DNA of 64,000 nucleotides from Plantibacter sp. Leaf314 (GCF_001423185.1 NZ_LMOB01000002.1:567087-631086); one strand, 5' to 3'. Shown: positions 33,552 to 41,651, counted from the stretch's first letter. Notes: generated from the sequence alone by a model not told the origin. Numbers and translations are program-made.

Positions 33552-34775
33552 ATGGCCAGACGTGAGTCCGTGCAGTCGGGTCCCGGCAGCCAGGCGCTCA
33601 TCGTCGACCTGATCCGCTCGGCCGGCACGATCAGCCGTACCGAGCTCACCGAGGCGACGGGCCTGACCCAGCCGTCGATCTCGAACATCGTCCGCCGCCT
33701 CATCGAGGACGGGCTCGTCCGGGAGACCGGTCGGGCTGCGCCCAGAGGCGGCAAGCCGCGGACCCTCCTCGAGATCAACGCGAGTGCCAAGTACGGCGTC
33801 GGGATCCAGCTCGGGTTCGAGTCGATCACGCTCGTCGCAACCGACGTCCGTGGCGGCGTCGTCGGCCGACAGCTCGTCGACGGGGCGGGCTCGGCCACGC
33901 CAGAGGAGGTGACCGACCGACTGGTCACGCTCTACCGCGACTTCGTCGCCGGCGTCGGGCTCGCGGCGCCGTCGATCGCGGGCGTCGCCGTCGTCGCCCC
34001 CGGTCCGATCGCCCAACTCGGCGGTGTCCTCCTCGGTCCGCCCACGCTCGTCCGCTGGGACGACTTCCCCCTGCAGCAGGCGTTGCAGGAAAGCCTCGAC
34101 GTTCCAGTGATCGTCGACAACGACGCCGCCGCCGCCGCTGTCGGTGAATTCTGGAGCCGCCAGGTGTCGCGCACGGAGTCCTTCGCGTGCGTCTACATGG
34201 GCACGGGGATCGGCGCAGGCATGGTGCTGGGCGGTGCGCTCTATCGTGGTTCGAGCTCGAACGCCGGCGAGCTGGGTCACATCAGCATCGAGGTCGACGG
34301 TGTCCCCTGCCACTGCGGCAACCGCGGGTGCCTGGAGCGCTACGCGGCGCCGGCAGCCGTGATGGCGGCGGCCGAGGCCTCGCGGGATCGCCTCGACGGA
34401 CTCGGGCTCGGCTTCGCACCGGAGACGCTTAGCCGCGACTTCGACCAGCTCGCCCGAGCCGCCGTCAGCGGTCACGAGGCCGCCCTCGACCTCATCCGCT
34501 TCTCGGCCGACCGTGTCGCCGCCGCCACGGTGACCCTCGCGAACCTGCTCGACCTCGATCGACTCGTCCTCGCCGGCCCCGGCATGGCGGTCGCCGGTTC
34601 GCTCTACGCCCGGGCGATCCGCGAACGCCTCGAGCAGCGCTTCTTCGCCAGGCGTGCCCACCCGATCGTCGTCGAGCTCTCCGCCAACCCTCGCGATGCG
34701 GCTGCGATCGGTGCCGCGTCACTCGTCTTGCAGGGCTCGATCGCACCGGGCCACGGCCCGGCACTCACCCGCTGA
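33552..34775 (+). CDS. ROK-family transcriptional repressor (NagC/XylR type)
   Basis: A 407-residue regulator. The N-terminal winged helix (about residues 10-70) reads 'LIRSAGTISRTELTEATGLTQPSISNIVRRLIEDGLVRETG'. The ROK domain follows, with 'VDNDAAAAAVGEFWS' (Asp equivalent of the kinases), 'YMGTGIGAGMVLGGALYRGSSSNAGELGHISIE' and the zinc motif CHCGNRGCLE, so unlike the kinase in the operon it keeps the zinc site. The ATG follows GGGAGGGG. Such proteins repress sugar operons until a sugar or sugar phosphate binds. It is divergent from the LacI-type gene and is the best candidate for control of the mannan operon. Confidence 0.88.
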   Translation: MARRESVQSGPGSQALIVDLIRSAGTISRTELTEATGLTQPSISNIVRRLIEDGLVRETGRAAPRGGKPRTLLEINASAKYGVGIQLGFESITLVATDVRGGVVGRQLVDGAGSATPEEVTDRLVTLYRDFVAGVGLAAPSIAGVAVVAPGPIAQLGGVLLGPPTLVRWDDFPLQQALQESLDVPVIVDNDAAAAAVGEFWSRQVSRTESFACVYMGTGIGAGMVLGGALYRGSSSNAGELGHISIEVDGVPCHCGNRGCLERYAAPAAVMAAAEASRDRLDGLGLGFAPETLSRDFDQLARAAVSGHEAALDLIRFSADRVAAATVTLANLLDLDRLVLAGPGMAVAGSLYARAIRERLEQRFFARRAHPIVVELSANPRDAAAIGAASLVLQGSIAPGHGPALTR

Positions 34776-34824
34776 GGCGCTGCAGCGGTCGCCAGAGCGA
34801 TCGGCTCGGCGGACAGGTTCCAGG

Positions 34825-35088
34825 TCATCGACGATTTCTGGATGCGACGAATTCCGGGAAATCGACCGGCCCTATCCCACCTGGGGCGAAGAAGTGGCGG
34901 ACGCAAGCGGCGACGCTCGCCTCCAGCCCTTCCGTCGAGAACCCACTGGATGAAGACGTCGACCCGATGGTGAAACCGTACGCCGGTTCGCTTGGTCCGT
35001 TGATCCATGAGAAGTCATAGACGCGACGTCCGTCTGGCTCTCGGCGCACCTCGACAGAGAAGCGTTCGCCCTCAACGTCGATCAACAT
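34825..35088 (-). CDS. 87-residue hypothetical protein
   Basis: A small soluble protein ('MLIDVEGERFSVEVRREPDG...') with alternating beta-strand pattern in the first half and a helix with 'VAACVRHFFAPGG' in the second. It has no recognised family. G/C bias at third positions is weaker than in the mannan locus, in line with the nearby accessory region. Confidence 0.55.
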   Translation of the reverse strand: MLIDVEGERFSVEVRREPDGRRVYDFSWINGPSEPAYGFTIGSTSSSSGFSTEGLEASVAACVRHFFAPGGIGPVDFPEFVASRNRR

Positions 35089-35231
35089 TGCTGACCAGGG
35101 TACGTCCTCATGAGATAGCTAGCGCTTTGAGCAGGTACTGCCAGCGACGCTGAGCGATGACAGAAACCCTCCACTCAGCGATACAGTCCACAGGCACGGA
35201 CCGCGCAACCGACGACAGAGCGGACGATCTC

Positions 35232-35747
35232 ATGACTCACAGCGATTCCCACGTGCTGGCGTTCGAACACGTCGGCATCACGGTCGCCGACCTCGACCGG
35301 ACAGCGTCGTTCTTCTGCGACGTCCTCGGCTTCGAATTGAAGCGCCGGTCGCGCACACACGGTGACGCAGCGCATCACGTCACCGGCGTGGCGGATGCAG
35401 ACATCCAGCACGTCTTCCTCACCGCTGGCGACTTGGAAGTCGAGCTGCTCGCGTACCAGTCACCCGACCGCCGTGCCGCTGGCGCGCCTGGACCTGAGAC
35501 GCCGGGGTCGATGCATCTCGCTCTGCGCGTCGACGATCTCCCTGGCATCATCCAACGAGCTGGAGCGTACGGCTGGGTTCCTCCCGGGCGGCCCCACCGG
35601 ATGACAACCGGGCCCCGAACCGGGTTCCTGATGAGTTACCTCCGCGATCAACAGGGCGCGACGCTGGAACTGATCCAGGGCACGACCGATCCCTTCGAAG
35701 GTCGCAGCACCAACAGAGATCGTTTTCGAGCTGGTCTGGTCGACTGA
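35232..35747 (+). CDS. VOC-family protein, extradiol dioxygenase/glyoxalase-like
   Basis: A 171-residue VOC protein. 'FEHVGITVADLDRTASFFCDVLGFEL' is the first beta-alpha-beta module with a candidate metal His; 'GSMHLALRVDDLPGIIQRA' opens the second, and 'YLRDQQGATLELIQG' ends it with the candidate Glu ligand. The His/Glu set suggests a metal enzyme of the methylmalonyl-CoA epimerase/glyoxalase type. The start is unclear: ATG 35157 gives 25 more residues with no domain; I prefer ATG 35232 where the protein becomes family-like. Confidence 0.75.
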   Translation: MTHSDSHVLAFEHVGITVADLDRTASFFCDVLGFELKRRSRTHGDAAHHVTGVADADIQHVFLTAGDLEVELLAYQSPDRRAAGAPGPETPGSMHLALRVDDLPGIIQRAGAYGWVPPGRPHRMTTGPRTGFLMSYLRDQQGATLELIQGTTDPFEGRSTNRDRFRAGLVD

Positions 35748-35752
35748 CGATC

Positions 35753-36133
35753 GTGCACAGTAAATCCGTGAACGAAATCCATGCCGAGCTGAGCCGAGAG
35801 GCGACCGAGGCCCTGAACGCCTCGATGCCCGATGCGGTCATCACCGCCAGTCGCGCACGAATCGCGATGTATATGCTATTCCCCGCGTGGCTCCTCGTCC
35901 CCGCCTTGGGTTTTTTGGTCGCGATCTTCGGCCCGGCGCTTGTCAACGGCTTCCCTGGCTTCGTCACGGTGGTCGGCCTGATCGTCTTGGTGTTGATAGC
36001 GGTGATGGTGACGGCCTTAGTGATCGCCCTCCGCGCCAAGCGAGCATTCAACCAGATCGCTCAGATCATCCAACGTGAACGCCACGCAACCCTCGTCCGC
36101 GTCGTGAATCGCCAGATATTCGTGCGCCGCTAG
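35753..36133 (+). CDS. Two-helix membrane protein, unknown
   Basis: A 126-residue protein with a helical, charged N-terminus (1-35), two hydrophobic segments (about 38-65 and 68-95) and a basic C-terminal tail. It begins 5 bp after the VOC gene and may be co-transcribed with it. GTG 35753 and GTG 35768 are both possible starts. This is the last intact gene before the attachment-site region. Confidence 0.6.
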   Translation: MHSKSVNEIHAELSREATEALNASMPDAVITASRARIAMYMLFPAWLLVPALGFLVAIFGPALVNGFPGFVTVVGLIVLVLIAVMVTALVIALRAKRAFNQIAQIIQRERHATLVRVVNRQIFVRR

Positions 36134-36245
36134 GTCGCACGTCGGGCCGCCGACGCTGAAGGGCGTTTCCGAGGCGATGAAATCCGCGCTCTCCAACCGA
36201 GGTCCGAGCCTTACCTGACCGCCGCCGTGCGCCGGCGTCCGTGGG

Positions 36246-36281
36246 CGTTGCTGTCAGCCGTTGCTGTCAGCGTTGCTGTCA
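36246..36281. repeat. Three direct repeats CGTTGCTGTCA (fourth at 36533)
   Basis: The 11-mer CGTTGCTGTCA occurs at 36246-36256, 36259-36269 and 36271-36281, and once more at 36533-36543 on the other side of the tRNA fragment. Clustered repeats around a tRNA-derived core are what arm-type binding sites of tyrosine integrases look like. Confidence 0.65.
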
Positions 36282-36345
36282 ATCGGGCCGAAAACCACAC
36301 CTGGCCGCCACAGTCGGGAGAGACATATGGTCGGGGCGAGGCGAG

Positions 36346-36382
36346 AAAAAAGCCGCTGACCTGGGTTTTCCAGGGCAACGGC
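36346..36382 (-). terminator. Rho-independent terminator of the tRNA-Thr fragment
   Basis: Read on the minus strand, a GCCG...CGGC stem with an inner CCTGG/CCAGG helix is followed by six T's, 13 bp after the CCA end of the tRNA-Thr fragment. It has the form of a normal tRNA terminator that was kept with the 3' end. Confidence 0.7.
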
Positions 36383-36395
36383 CGGGTGATGCTGG

Positions 36396-36444
36396 TGGAG
36401 CCGCCCAAGGGAATCGAACCCTTGACCTTCTCATTACGAGTGAG
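36396..36444 (-). tRNA. 3' half of tRNA-Thr(CGT), probable att core
   Basis: On the minus strand the sequence runs from the anticodon arm to the CCA end: stem CTCA/TGAG around loop CTCGTAA (anticodon CGT), variable loop, T arm with TTCGATT, and the 3' acceptor strand ending TCCA. Pairing fails right before the anticodon stem and no D arm or 5' acceptor strand follows. The gene is therefore only a 3' half, as left behind when a mobile element integrates into a tRNA gene by a tyrosine integrase. Sequence on its 5' side (higher coordinates) should be the element, and the intact gene should lie at the element's far end, beyond what can be seen here. Confidence 0.75.
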
Positions 36445-36556
36445 GGCGGTGGGGTCCGTGGCGGTCCGTGACAGCCCACTGAACAGGGATTCTCCAGGCC
36501 GGAGTCGGCTGAAGCTTGTCACGTCCGTCCCGCGTTGCTGTCATCTGGTGAGCGCT

Positions 36557-36715
36557 GGTTTTGATGTGGCGCTCGATGACGCTCCTGGACCAGACGCGCA
36601 CTGCAGCTTTGTCGGCACACGAGGCGCGCAATGCCGGATCTTCGAACCGGTCCAGCAGGACCGTGACCTGTCCCCATGGCAGTTGTGCAACAGTCTGTTG
36701 CACATCGTTGGGATC
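36557..36715 (-). pseudogene. Remnant of a DUF1016 (YhcG-type) nuclease gene
   Basis: A minus-strand frame of about 53 codons reads 'VAQLPWGQVTVLLDRFEDPA' and then a WSR-x-VIERHI stretch. This matches the conserved core of DUF1016_N/YhcG proteins ('QLPWGH...LL.kl.d...r.WYa..a...gWSR..l...I'). The preceding and following codons do not continue the family, there is no start, and the catalytic PD-(D/E)xK C-terminal domain is missing. It is a dead fragment; YhcG-type genes are common in islands and near restriction systems. Confidence 0.6.
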
Positions 36716-36873
36716 CACCCGTGCCTGATGTTGCGTGAATGGTCGCAGGCGGGGCTCTGTGAGAACAAGGGCTTCACGGCAACAGAACGCACCCGCAGGG
36801 TGCACACAGCCGCACGCGCAGCGGGTCACCACCACGGACCGAATGGTCCGCCATCATGCTTTATCTGGATCAC

Positions 36874-37189
36874 CTAAAGCACTCCCATGCTCCTAAAGCC
36901 GGGGAGCTCGAGGGTGTTCGCCCCCTCGCATCGCGCGCGGCGCGTGCGATGCCGCCCCGCCTGTCCGAGGTGAGGCGCGGGCCTCACCCCGACCAGGACG
37001 TTCCCGTGCTCGTCGCGTCGGGCGATGATCGGCTGCGTAACATTGAACCGGCGAATGCCCTCGATGAATTCGGGGGTGAGCGGGGCGACGGTGCGGACGT
37101 AGGTTTCAACGATGAAGGACTGTGAGTCCAGATGTTCCAGCACGCCCCCTGCGGTGGCTAGCGGCTTGGCTGGTGGCGTTCTTGGTCAC
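36874..37189 (-). pseudogene. Frameshifted, truncated ParB-like gene
   Basis: Starting at GTG 37189 (GAAAGG 7 nt upstream), the frame reads VTKNATSQAASHR; after a run of five G's the family-like sequence goes on one frame over: 'VLEHLDSQSFIVETYVRT', then 'LTPEFIEGIRRFNVTQPIIA' and 'RRDEHGNVLV'. This is the N-terminal domain of the ParB/Srx-fold proteins found on actinobacterial plasmids and integrative elements. Removing one G would restore the frame. After 'VLVGV' the expected 'GqRRtlAA' motif is lost and a GTGAGGC/GCCTCAC hairpin appears. The gene is therefore broken twice, by a frameshift and a truncation. Confidence 0.6.
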
Positions 37190-37227
37190 GATCTTGCCTT
37201 TCAGGTAGTGTGTCGGGTGGCCGGGAA

Positions 37228-37250
37228 CGGTGACAGTACGAATGTCACCG
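37228..37250. promoter_or_regulatory. Inverted repeat upstream of the ParB remnant
   Basis: CGGTGAC and GTCACCG flank a 9-nt spacer, 39-61 bp before the start of the ParB-like remnant. It may be an old operator or partition-type site from the element. Confidence 0.35.
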
Positions 37251-37289
37251 ACCCCGGCCCTTGTGTTGCTGGGGTGCTGCTGCGCTGAG

Positions 37290-37478
37290 TTAGTGCGCGA
37301 GGAACGCGAGGCCTGCGGCCACCGGCGTGTACGGGCAGGACGTGGCCTCAACCCGTTGAGTTGCGACGGCTGCGATCTGTGCCGCGTCGAGGCTGACCGT
37401 CGCGCCGTCGTGCTCGGTGACGGCGAAGAAGATGCCGGGGTCGTAGAGCACTCCGGCGTATCTGAACGCTTGCGCCAT
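37290..37478 (-). CDS. 62-residue hypothetical or truncated protein
   Basis: The frame encodes 'MAQAFRYAGVLYDPGIFFAV' followed by about 40 more residues with ordinary composition. The frame is open for 15 codons above the ATG, to a TAA, with similar composition ('PFPANPKLNPTLTA'), which suggests it is the tail of a longer, cut gene. No family was recognised. It lies between the ParB remnant and the DUF5677-like gene on the same strand. Confidence 0.35.
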   Translation of the reverse strand: MAQAFRYAGVLYDPGIFFAVTEHDGATVSLDAAQIAAVATQRVEATSCPYTPVAAGLAFLAH

Positions 37479-37523
37479 TGCGGTGAGTGTCGGATTCAGC
37501 TTCGGGTTCGCGGGGAACGGTCC

Positions 37524-38363
37524 TTAGCTCGATGAGGCTTTGGAGGTCTTGCGGAAAGCGGAGTGACGCCGACGATAGCGTTCGCTGAGCCCCAATTCGG
37601 CGCTGATTTCTAGTCGACCAGCAGCGTGGCGGAGCACGCTGCGATGCGCTTTGTTGTGACTCGAATAGGTGAACGCTCGCGCACTCCACACCATCGACGT
37701 TGCCGCAAAAAACAGGAGGGTATCGGGGTTGAGCGGCCGCCGGGGTTTCAACCGGCGCTGCGGAAGCCCAGGCGTCTCGGGTAGCGCCTTCAGGTAGTAG
37801 AACTCGGACACCTCCAGTGACGCGTGACTGAACGAGGAGAGCAGGCGGTAGAAGATGTAGGCGTCTGTACCTCCTGGCGATAGATCCTTGCAGATGTTTT
37901 CGAAGTTCCTTGTGGAGTCGAGTGAACCTGCGTATGGTTCACGATCGGTATCGGCCACGTCATCGGCGCCGTCTCGGAACACCTGTGATGCAGCTTGTCG
38001 CGCGTCTCTCTGAATCGCGAGGCGATTTCGTGAGTGCTCGTCCAGGAGCGCTTTGATGCCGTGATCATCCTTGCTCTGCATGAGCCAGACAGCGTTAAGG
38101 GCGCACTCGTACATGAGGCGCACCAGCGGCAGCGCTGAGTTCACCTGGCCGGCTCCGGTGAGTAAGAGCACGCTCGATGCCGTCTCGTGCACGTGCCGAG
38201 TGAGTCCTTCAACTGCTGCCACCCGGGCGACGTCTGAGCCGACGAATCTGCGTCCCTCACGTGCTGCTGGTTGGTGCCACGTCGTCGTCCCAAGCCCGTG
38301 GATGTCCCATTGTTCCCGGAGGTGTTCTATGAGGGCGCGCAGCTCTGCGGCGGCGAGGGTCAT
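37524..38363 (-). CDS. DUF5677-like protein
   Basis: A 279-residue, mainly helical soluble protein. 'LPLVRLMYECALNAVWLMQ' near residue 80 and 'YRLLSSFSHASLEVSEFYYLK' near residue 175 match the pattern of DUF5677/HEPN-like proteins, in which helices carry an 'R..yE......wl' element and a later 'S..sH' element. The similarity is from memory and modest. The ATG has GGAG 7 nt upstream. Genes of this type are often found on islands and beside restriction or abortive-infection genes, but its role is unknown. Confidence 0.6.
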   Translation of the reverse strand: MTLAAAELRALIEHLREQWDIHGLGTTTWHQPAAREGRRFVGSDVARVAAVEGLTRHVHETASSVLLLTGAGQVNSALPLVRLMYECALNAVWLMQSKDDHGIKALLDEHSRNRLAIQRDARQAASQVFRDGADDVADTDREPYAGSLDSTRNFENICKDLSPGGTDAYIFYRLLSSFSHASLEVSEFYYLKALPETPGLPQRRLKPRRPLNPDTLLFFAATSMVWSARAFTYSSHNKAHRSVLRHAAGRLEISAELGLSERYRRRHSAFRKTSKASSS

Positions 38364-38432
38364 CCAGCAGCTCCAAGGGTGTCGGTCGCAGCGTGCTCGG
38401 TGTATGACGGTGGACGCTCATAGGCTGGCGGG

Positions 38433-38736
38433 GTGAAACTCGCCGCGATCGTCCGCCCGCCAGCCACTGTCACCTTAGAGGGCGCCGGGATTGGCGTCGA
38501 AGAACTGCGCGCTGCGGCGCTCGAACAACAGCCGGCCGATCACGAGCTCGCGCAATTGTTGGTCCACTCTGGCCGCGTCGACGGAAATCTGGTGGGCACG
38601 GGCATCTTCCGCCCGACGACTACGCGGACCATCGAAGCGGACGACCGCGACTATCCGAGCGCGCGCTACGCTCAAGGCGCGGGTACCGGCGGACCATATC
38701 GTGCTCTTGGTGCGCGTAGTCGACCAGCCGACGTAG
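38433..38736 (+). pseudogene. Small hypothetical gene with probable frameshift
   Basis: From GTG 38433 the frame reads normally to about residue 78 ('...FRPTTTRTIEADDRDYPSA'), then becomes Gly/Arg-rich. The other frame takes over at that point with 'RATLKARVPADHIVLLVRVV' and stops at 38736. Joined, the two halves make a sensible ~101-residue protein ending 'DQPT'. A sequencing error is an alternative explanation. Confidence 0.4.
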
Positions 38737-39015
38737 CTCCGTAGTTCACGTTACGGCTAGCGGGCAGTGCCGGAAGCCGAGCGCCGTAGGTTCTGACGGC
38801 ACCGGGGAAAACGGTGCGGTGGCGACGCGTCGCTTGCTGGCGATTGGACCCGGCGGGGCGTCCCAGCAGTGGCGGTGCCGTGGCTCAGCGCCGGCGGCAG
38901 CAGCGCTCAAAGAGCGATCCTCACGGGAGAGGCTCCGTCAGTCACCTGTTGCGATTTCTGACGCCTCGTCCGTTCGGGCCCGTGACGCGGACCGAAAATA
39001 CGAGACTATTGCTCT
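38737..39015. other. Gene-free stretch
   Basis: I see no supported gene in this 279-bp stretch between the frameshifted small gene and the membrane-protein gene. The GC content falls toward its right end, where the promoter of the membrane-protein gene should lie. Confidence 0.4.
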
Positions 39016-39852
39016 GTGAACCTGTTCTCTTCTGATTGGCAAGCCGTCGTAGCAGTTGCTGTATCCGTCTTAGGACTTGTCGCAACCTTCTACACGGCAT
39101 TTGGTTCGAGCGCGCGACGCCTCCGTAGCGATCTCACTACAGACGTCAACCTTGTGGCCGAGCTCGATGGCGATGCGAAGGACGACCTTCAGGAGAGTGT
39201 CACCGATCGTTCCTACCTCCTCGTCGCAGCTACCCGCTATCCGAGTCTCACGTGGTACGAGGTTATGCTCACCCTCTTGCTGGCTCCGGTTTTCTGGTTG
39301 CTATTCAGCATGCCCGGCGAACTGCGTGCACTCGCTGCACAAGACGCAGTCGAGCCCATACTGTTGGGCCCCGGGCAATTGTTCATGCTCCTGATCGCCT
39401 TCGTGACGTACGCCGCCCTGGCGCACTCATGGGCCGGTCGGGCGGCGAAACGGGTGATCTACATCCACAAACGACTTGGCGACGATGAGGCGCGCACCCT
39501 TGTTCGGCTGCTTGCATTCCCAGCCAACTTGGTACCGGTGATTTTCCTTCTGACCCTCGCCTGGAGCGTGGTTCTCAACGTCAAGGAGATCACCGAATAC
39601 CATTCCTGGCCGCTGTTGGCGGCGGTGCTAATCACCATGCCCGTTTTCCTGAGTCTGATTTGGCTCGTCTATTACATAGCTTCTCACGAGGACCTATTCG
39701 AGTATCTGCGCTTCTATACGGACGTCATGCACATCGGAGCTGATATACCACGTCTTCGTCCAGTTGAACTGGGCCAAACTGAGGAAGACTCGGCGCGCTA
39801 TCGAGAGGCAGTCGACCGACGATTCCCTCGGCGGCGTCGCGCTGAGGAGTGA
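39016..39852 (+). CDS. Membrane protein of unknown function in the island
   Basis: A 278-residue protein. A hydrophobic N-terminal segment (8-30) is followed by a soluble stretch and four further hydrophobic segments (about 78-98, 110-135, 175-195, 200-225), then a charged tail ending 'RRFPRRRRAEE'. There is no transport motif. The GTG start has no ribosome site, so a leaderless transcript is possible. Codon use is less GC-biased than in the chromosome around it. It lies upstream of the defence-like module, but a 545-bp gap separates them. Confidence 0.65.
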   Translation: MNLFSSDWQAVVAVAVSVLGLVATFYTAFGSSARRLRSDLTTDVNLVAELDGDAKDDLQESVTDRSYLLVAATRYPSLTWYEVMLTLLLAPVFWLLFSMPGELRALAAQDAVEPILLGPGQLFMLLIAFVTYAALAHSWAGRAAKRVIYIHKRLGDDEARTLVRLLAFPANLVPVIFLLTLAWSVVLNVKEITEYHSWPLLAAVLITMPVFLSLIWLVYYIASHEDLFEYLRFYTDVMHIGADIPRLRPVELGQTEEDSARYREAVDRRFPRRRRAEE

Positions 39853-40397
39853 CGCTGCTCGGACTGGCGCCGGGTCCCGCGATCGCCTACCAGCTCCGCG
39901 ACCGTCAGGAGTTCAGGCACATCGTTTGACGCGAGCCCTGCCACAGAAGGCCGACAGGCTCGCCTGTGGGTAACACACGCCGAACAGCGCAGCCGCTGCT
40001 CCGCCCCCGCGTGACCCGGCACGCCCCGCGACACCAGACATGTCATTCCTGCCATCGAACATATCAATCTACTGATCTGAGCTCGTCGTGCCGGTTTGTG
40101 ACCCGAGAACTGTCGCTCGCTCGCGCGGAACTTCGATCCTCGGCGTAAAGCTGAAGTAGCCCGCCGATACGGGGTCGACCGGAGCACACTGCATCGCGCC
40201 CTTGCGAGACCCGAACCGCAGACTCCGCCGGCCGCCGTGCGCGAGGGAGGTGATGAGAACGAAGAGATCGGACTCATTCAAATCCAAGCGACGTAACGGA
40301 TCCGCCTCAAGCACGACACCAGGGTGCTGAGTCGTCCGCACGACGCAGCAATCACTAGTATCAACTCAAGAGTGAAACTTGACGGAGGACTGAAGCT
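39853..40397. other. 545-bp gap with a degenerate recombinase HTH
   Basis: No intact gene is seen. The stretch holds the HTH remnant listed at 40102-40296 and, at its right end, the promoter region of the ATPase gene. A 90-codon minus-strand frame (40069-40341) overlaps the remnant and is less convincing. Confidence 0.45.
40102..40296 (+). pseudogene. Remnant of a recombinase C-terminal HTH
   Basis: An open plus-strand frame without a start codon encodes 'RRKAEVARRYGVDRSTLHRA', the classic helix-turn-helix found at the C-terminus of serine resolvases/invertases, followed by a ~25-residue tail to a TAA. The catalytic domain is absent. It is probably what is left of a resolvase or transposon gene. 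Confidence 0.5.
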
Positions 40398-41651
40398 ATG
40401 CGGATCGAGCATGCGAATAGCATTCGCGAGATTGAAGCCGAGGATGTACTCGGCGAGTTTGGCTATGTCGTCCCGTTTGAAGGCGATTCGGACGCCGATC
40501 GAATGCGAATCATCTACGCGCCAAACGGTCGCGGAAAGACCAACCTCCTACGAGCCGTGAACTTACTCTTGGCACCAAGCCCCGAGTCGTTCAGTGCCCT
40601 CATCGAGATACCGGTCCGTCTGATGAGGATCACGTTCATCAGCGGCGGAGTTATCCAGTTGGTTCGCAAACAGGTCTCTGGGTCCTTCACGGTGTCCGCC
40701 CGCTTGGGAGCAGACAGTGAATCGGCCTCGCTCACGGTGGATCCATCAGACATCAATGCCCGCTTCCTAAGAAGAGTGTGGGACGGGCGGGATGACTTCA
40801 CCAAGTACATTGAGGTCGTAAACGAGCTGTCCTCGGGAGCGGTCTTCATTGGGGACGATCGCCTGTTGCTGACGTCGGAAGATCAGGCTCGCCCGGATGC
40901 GCGTCGCAGATCCGCTGGTTCAGTGAGCCGCTTGCTGGAGGCTGTCGAGCGAATGCTCACGCAGGCCGCACTCGCCAGCCTCTCCCGGGAGAGCGCGCAG
41001 ACCGGCGTTTACGGCGAGATCACTCGTACGACCCTTGAAGGCGCGAGCGCTCTTACAGCTACAGCTGCGAGAACAGAACTCGAGCAACAGATTGCCCGCC
41101 TGCTGGACGCTGGCACCTCGCTTGAGACTTACGGACTACTTTCGATGCGACAGGTTCGTGACATCTCGGCCCAGTTGGCCGTCGCCCGGGCGAACAACGC
41201 GCGGATCCCGGCAGTGCACCGGGTGCTCAAGCCCTACTTTGACAGTCTCGAAGATCAAGTGGAAACTCTCACTCCAGTTCAGGAACTGATTGATACCTTC
41301 GTGACGGCCGTCAACCGTTTCCTCGATCGGAAGAGCCTAGAGTTCTCTACCAGCGGTGGCATCCGATTGGTGGGGCGACGCCAGGAGCATTTGCACCCCG
41401 AGAGCCTGTCGAGTGGCGAAAGACACTTGTTGCTACTTGTCTCGCAGGCGATCCTCGCGACTGTGGAGCGGCCACTCGTCATCATCGACGAACCAGAGAT
41501 CTCGCTCGGACTCGACTGGCAGCGAAATCTAATTCCCGAGCTGCTCCGATGCAGCGCCTCCGGCCAGGTCCAATTCCTAGTCGCCTCCCACTCGACACAG
41601 ATCATGGGTTCTGTGCCGCGTGACGAGATAATCACCCCGTCTGAGAACTGA
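40398..41651 (+). CDS. AAA/ABC-type ATPase, AriA-like (PARIS candidate)
   Basis: A 417-residue ATPase of the SMC/ABC-like AAA group. Walker A is 'APNGRGKT' (residues 41-48), the ABC signature 'SLSSGERHLLLLV' lies near residue 335, Walker B is 'LVIIDEPEISL', and a switch His lies in 'FLVASHSTQI'. GGAGG sits 9 nt before the ATG. Its stop overlaps the start of a DUF4435 gene by one base (TGATG). An ATPase of this type coupled to a DUF4435 partner is the composition of the PARIS system (AriA-AriB), in which the ATPase senses phage anti-restriction proteins and releases the partner nuclease. Other ATPase + TOPRIM-type pairs are possible. Confidence 0.72.
   Translation: MRIEHANSIREIEAEDVLGEFGYVVPFEGDSDADRMRIIYAPNGRGKTNLLRAVNLLLAPSPESFSALIEIPVRLMRITFISGGVIQLVRKQVSGSFTVSARLGADSESASLTVDPSDINARFLRRVWDGRDDFTKYIEVVNELSSGAVFIGDDRLLLTSEDQARPDARRRSAGSVSRLLEAVERMLTQAALASLSRESAQTGVYGEITRTTLEGASALTATAARTELEQQIARLLDAGTSLETYGLLSMRQVRDISAQLAVARANNARIPAVHRVLKPYFDSLEDQVETLTPVQELIDTFVTAVNRFLDRKSLEFSTSGGIRLVGRRQEHLHPESLSSGERHLLLLVSQAILATVERPLVIIDEPEISLGLDWQRNLIPELLRCSASGQVQFLVASHSTQIMGSVPRDEIITPSEN

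Noticed and set aside
36241..36479. Short frames containing 'KGIEPLTFSLR' or 'VMRRSRVRFPWAAP' as proteins
   Set aside because: These are well-known artefacts of translating a tRNA gene; the DNA is the tRNA-Thr fragment.
39798..40277. Minus-strand frame of 159 codons left of the ATPase gene
   Set aside because: It overlaps the membrane-protein gene's end and the HTH remnant and has an Arg/Ser-rich shadow composition.
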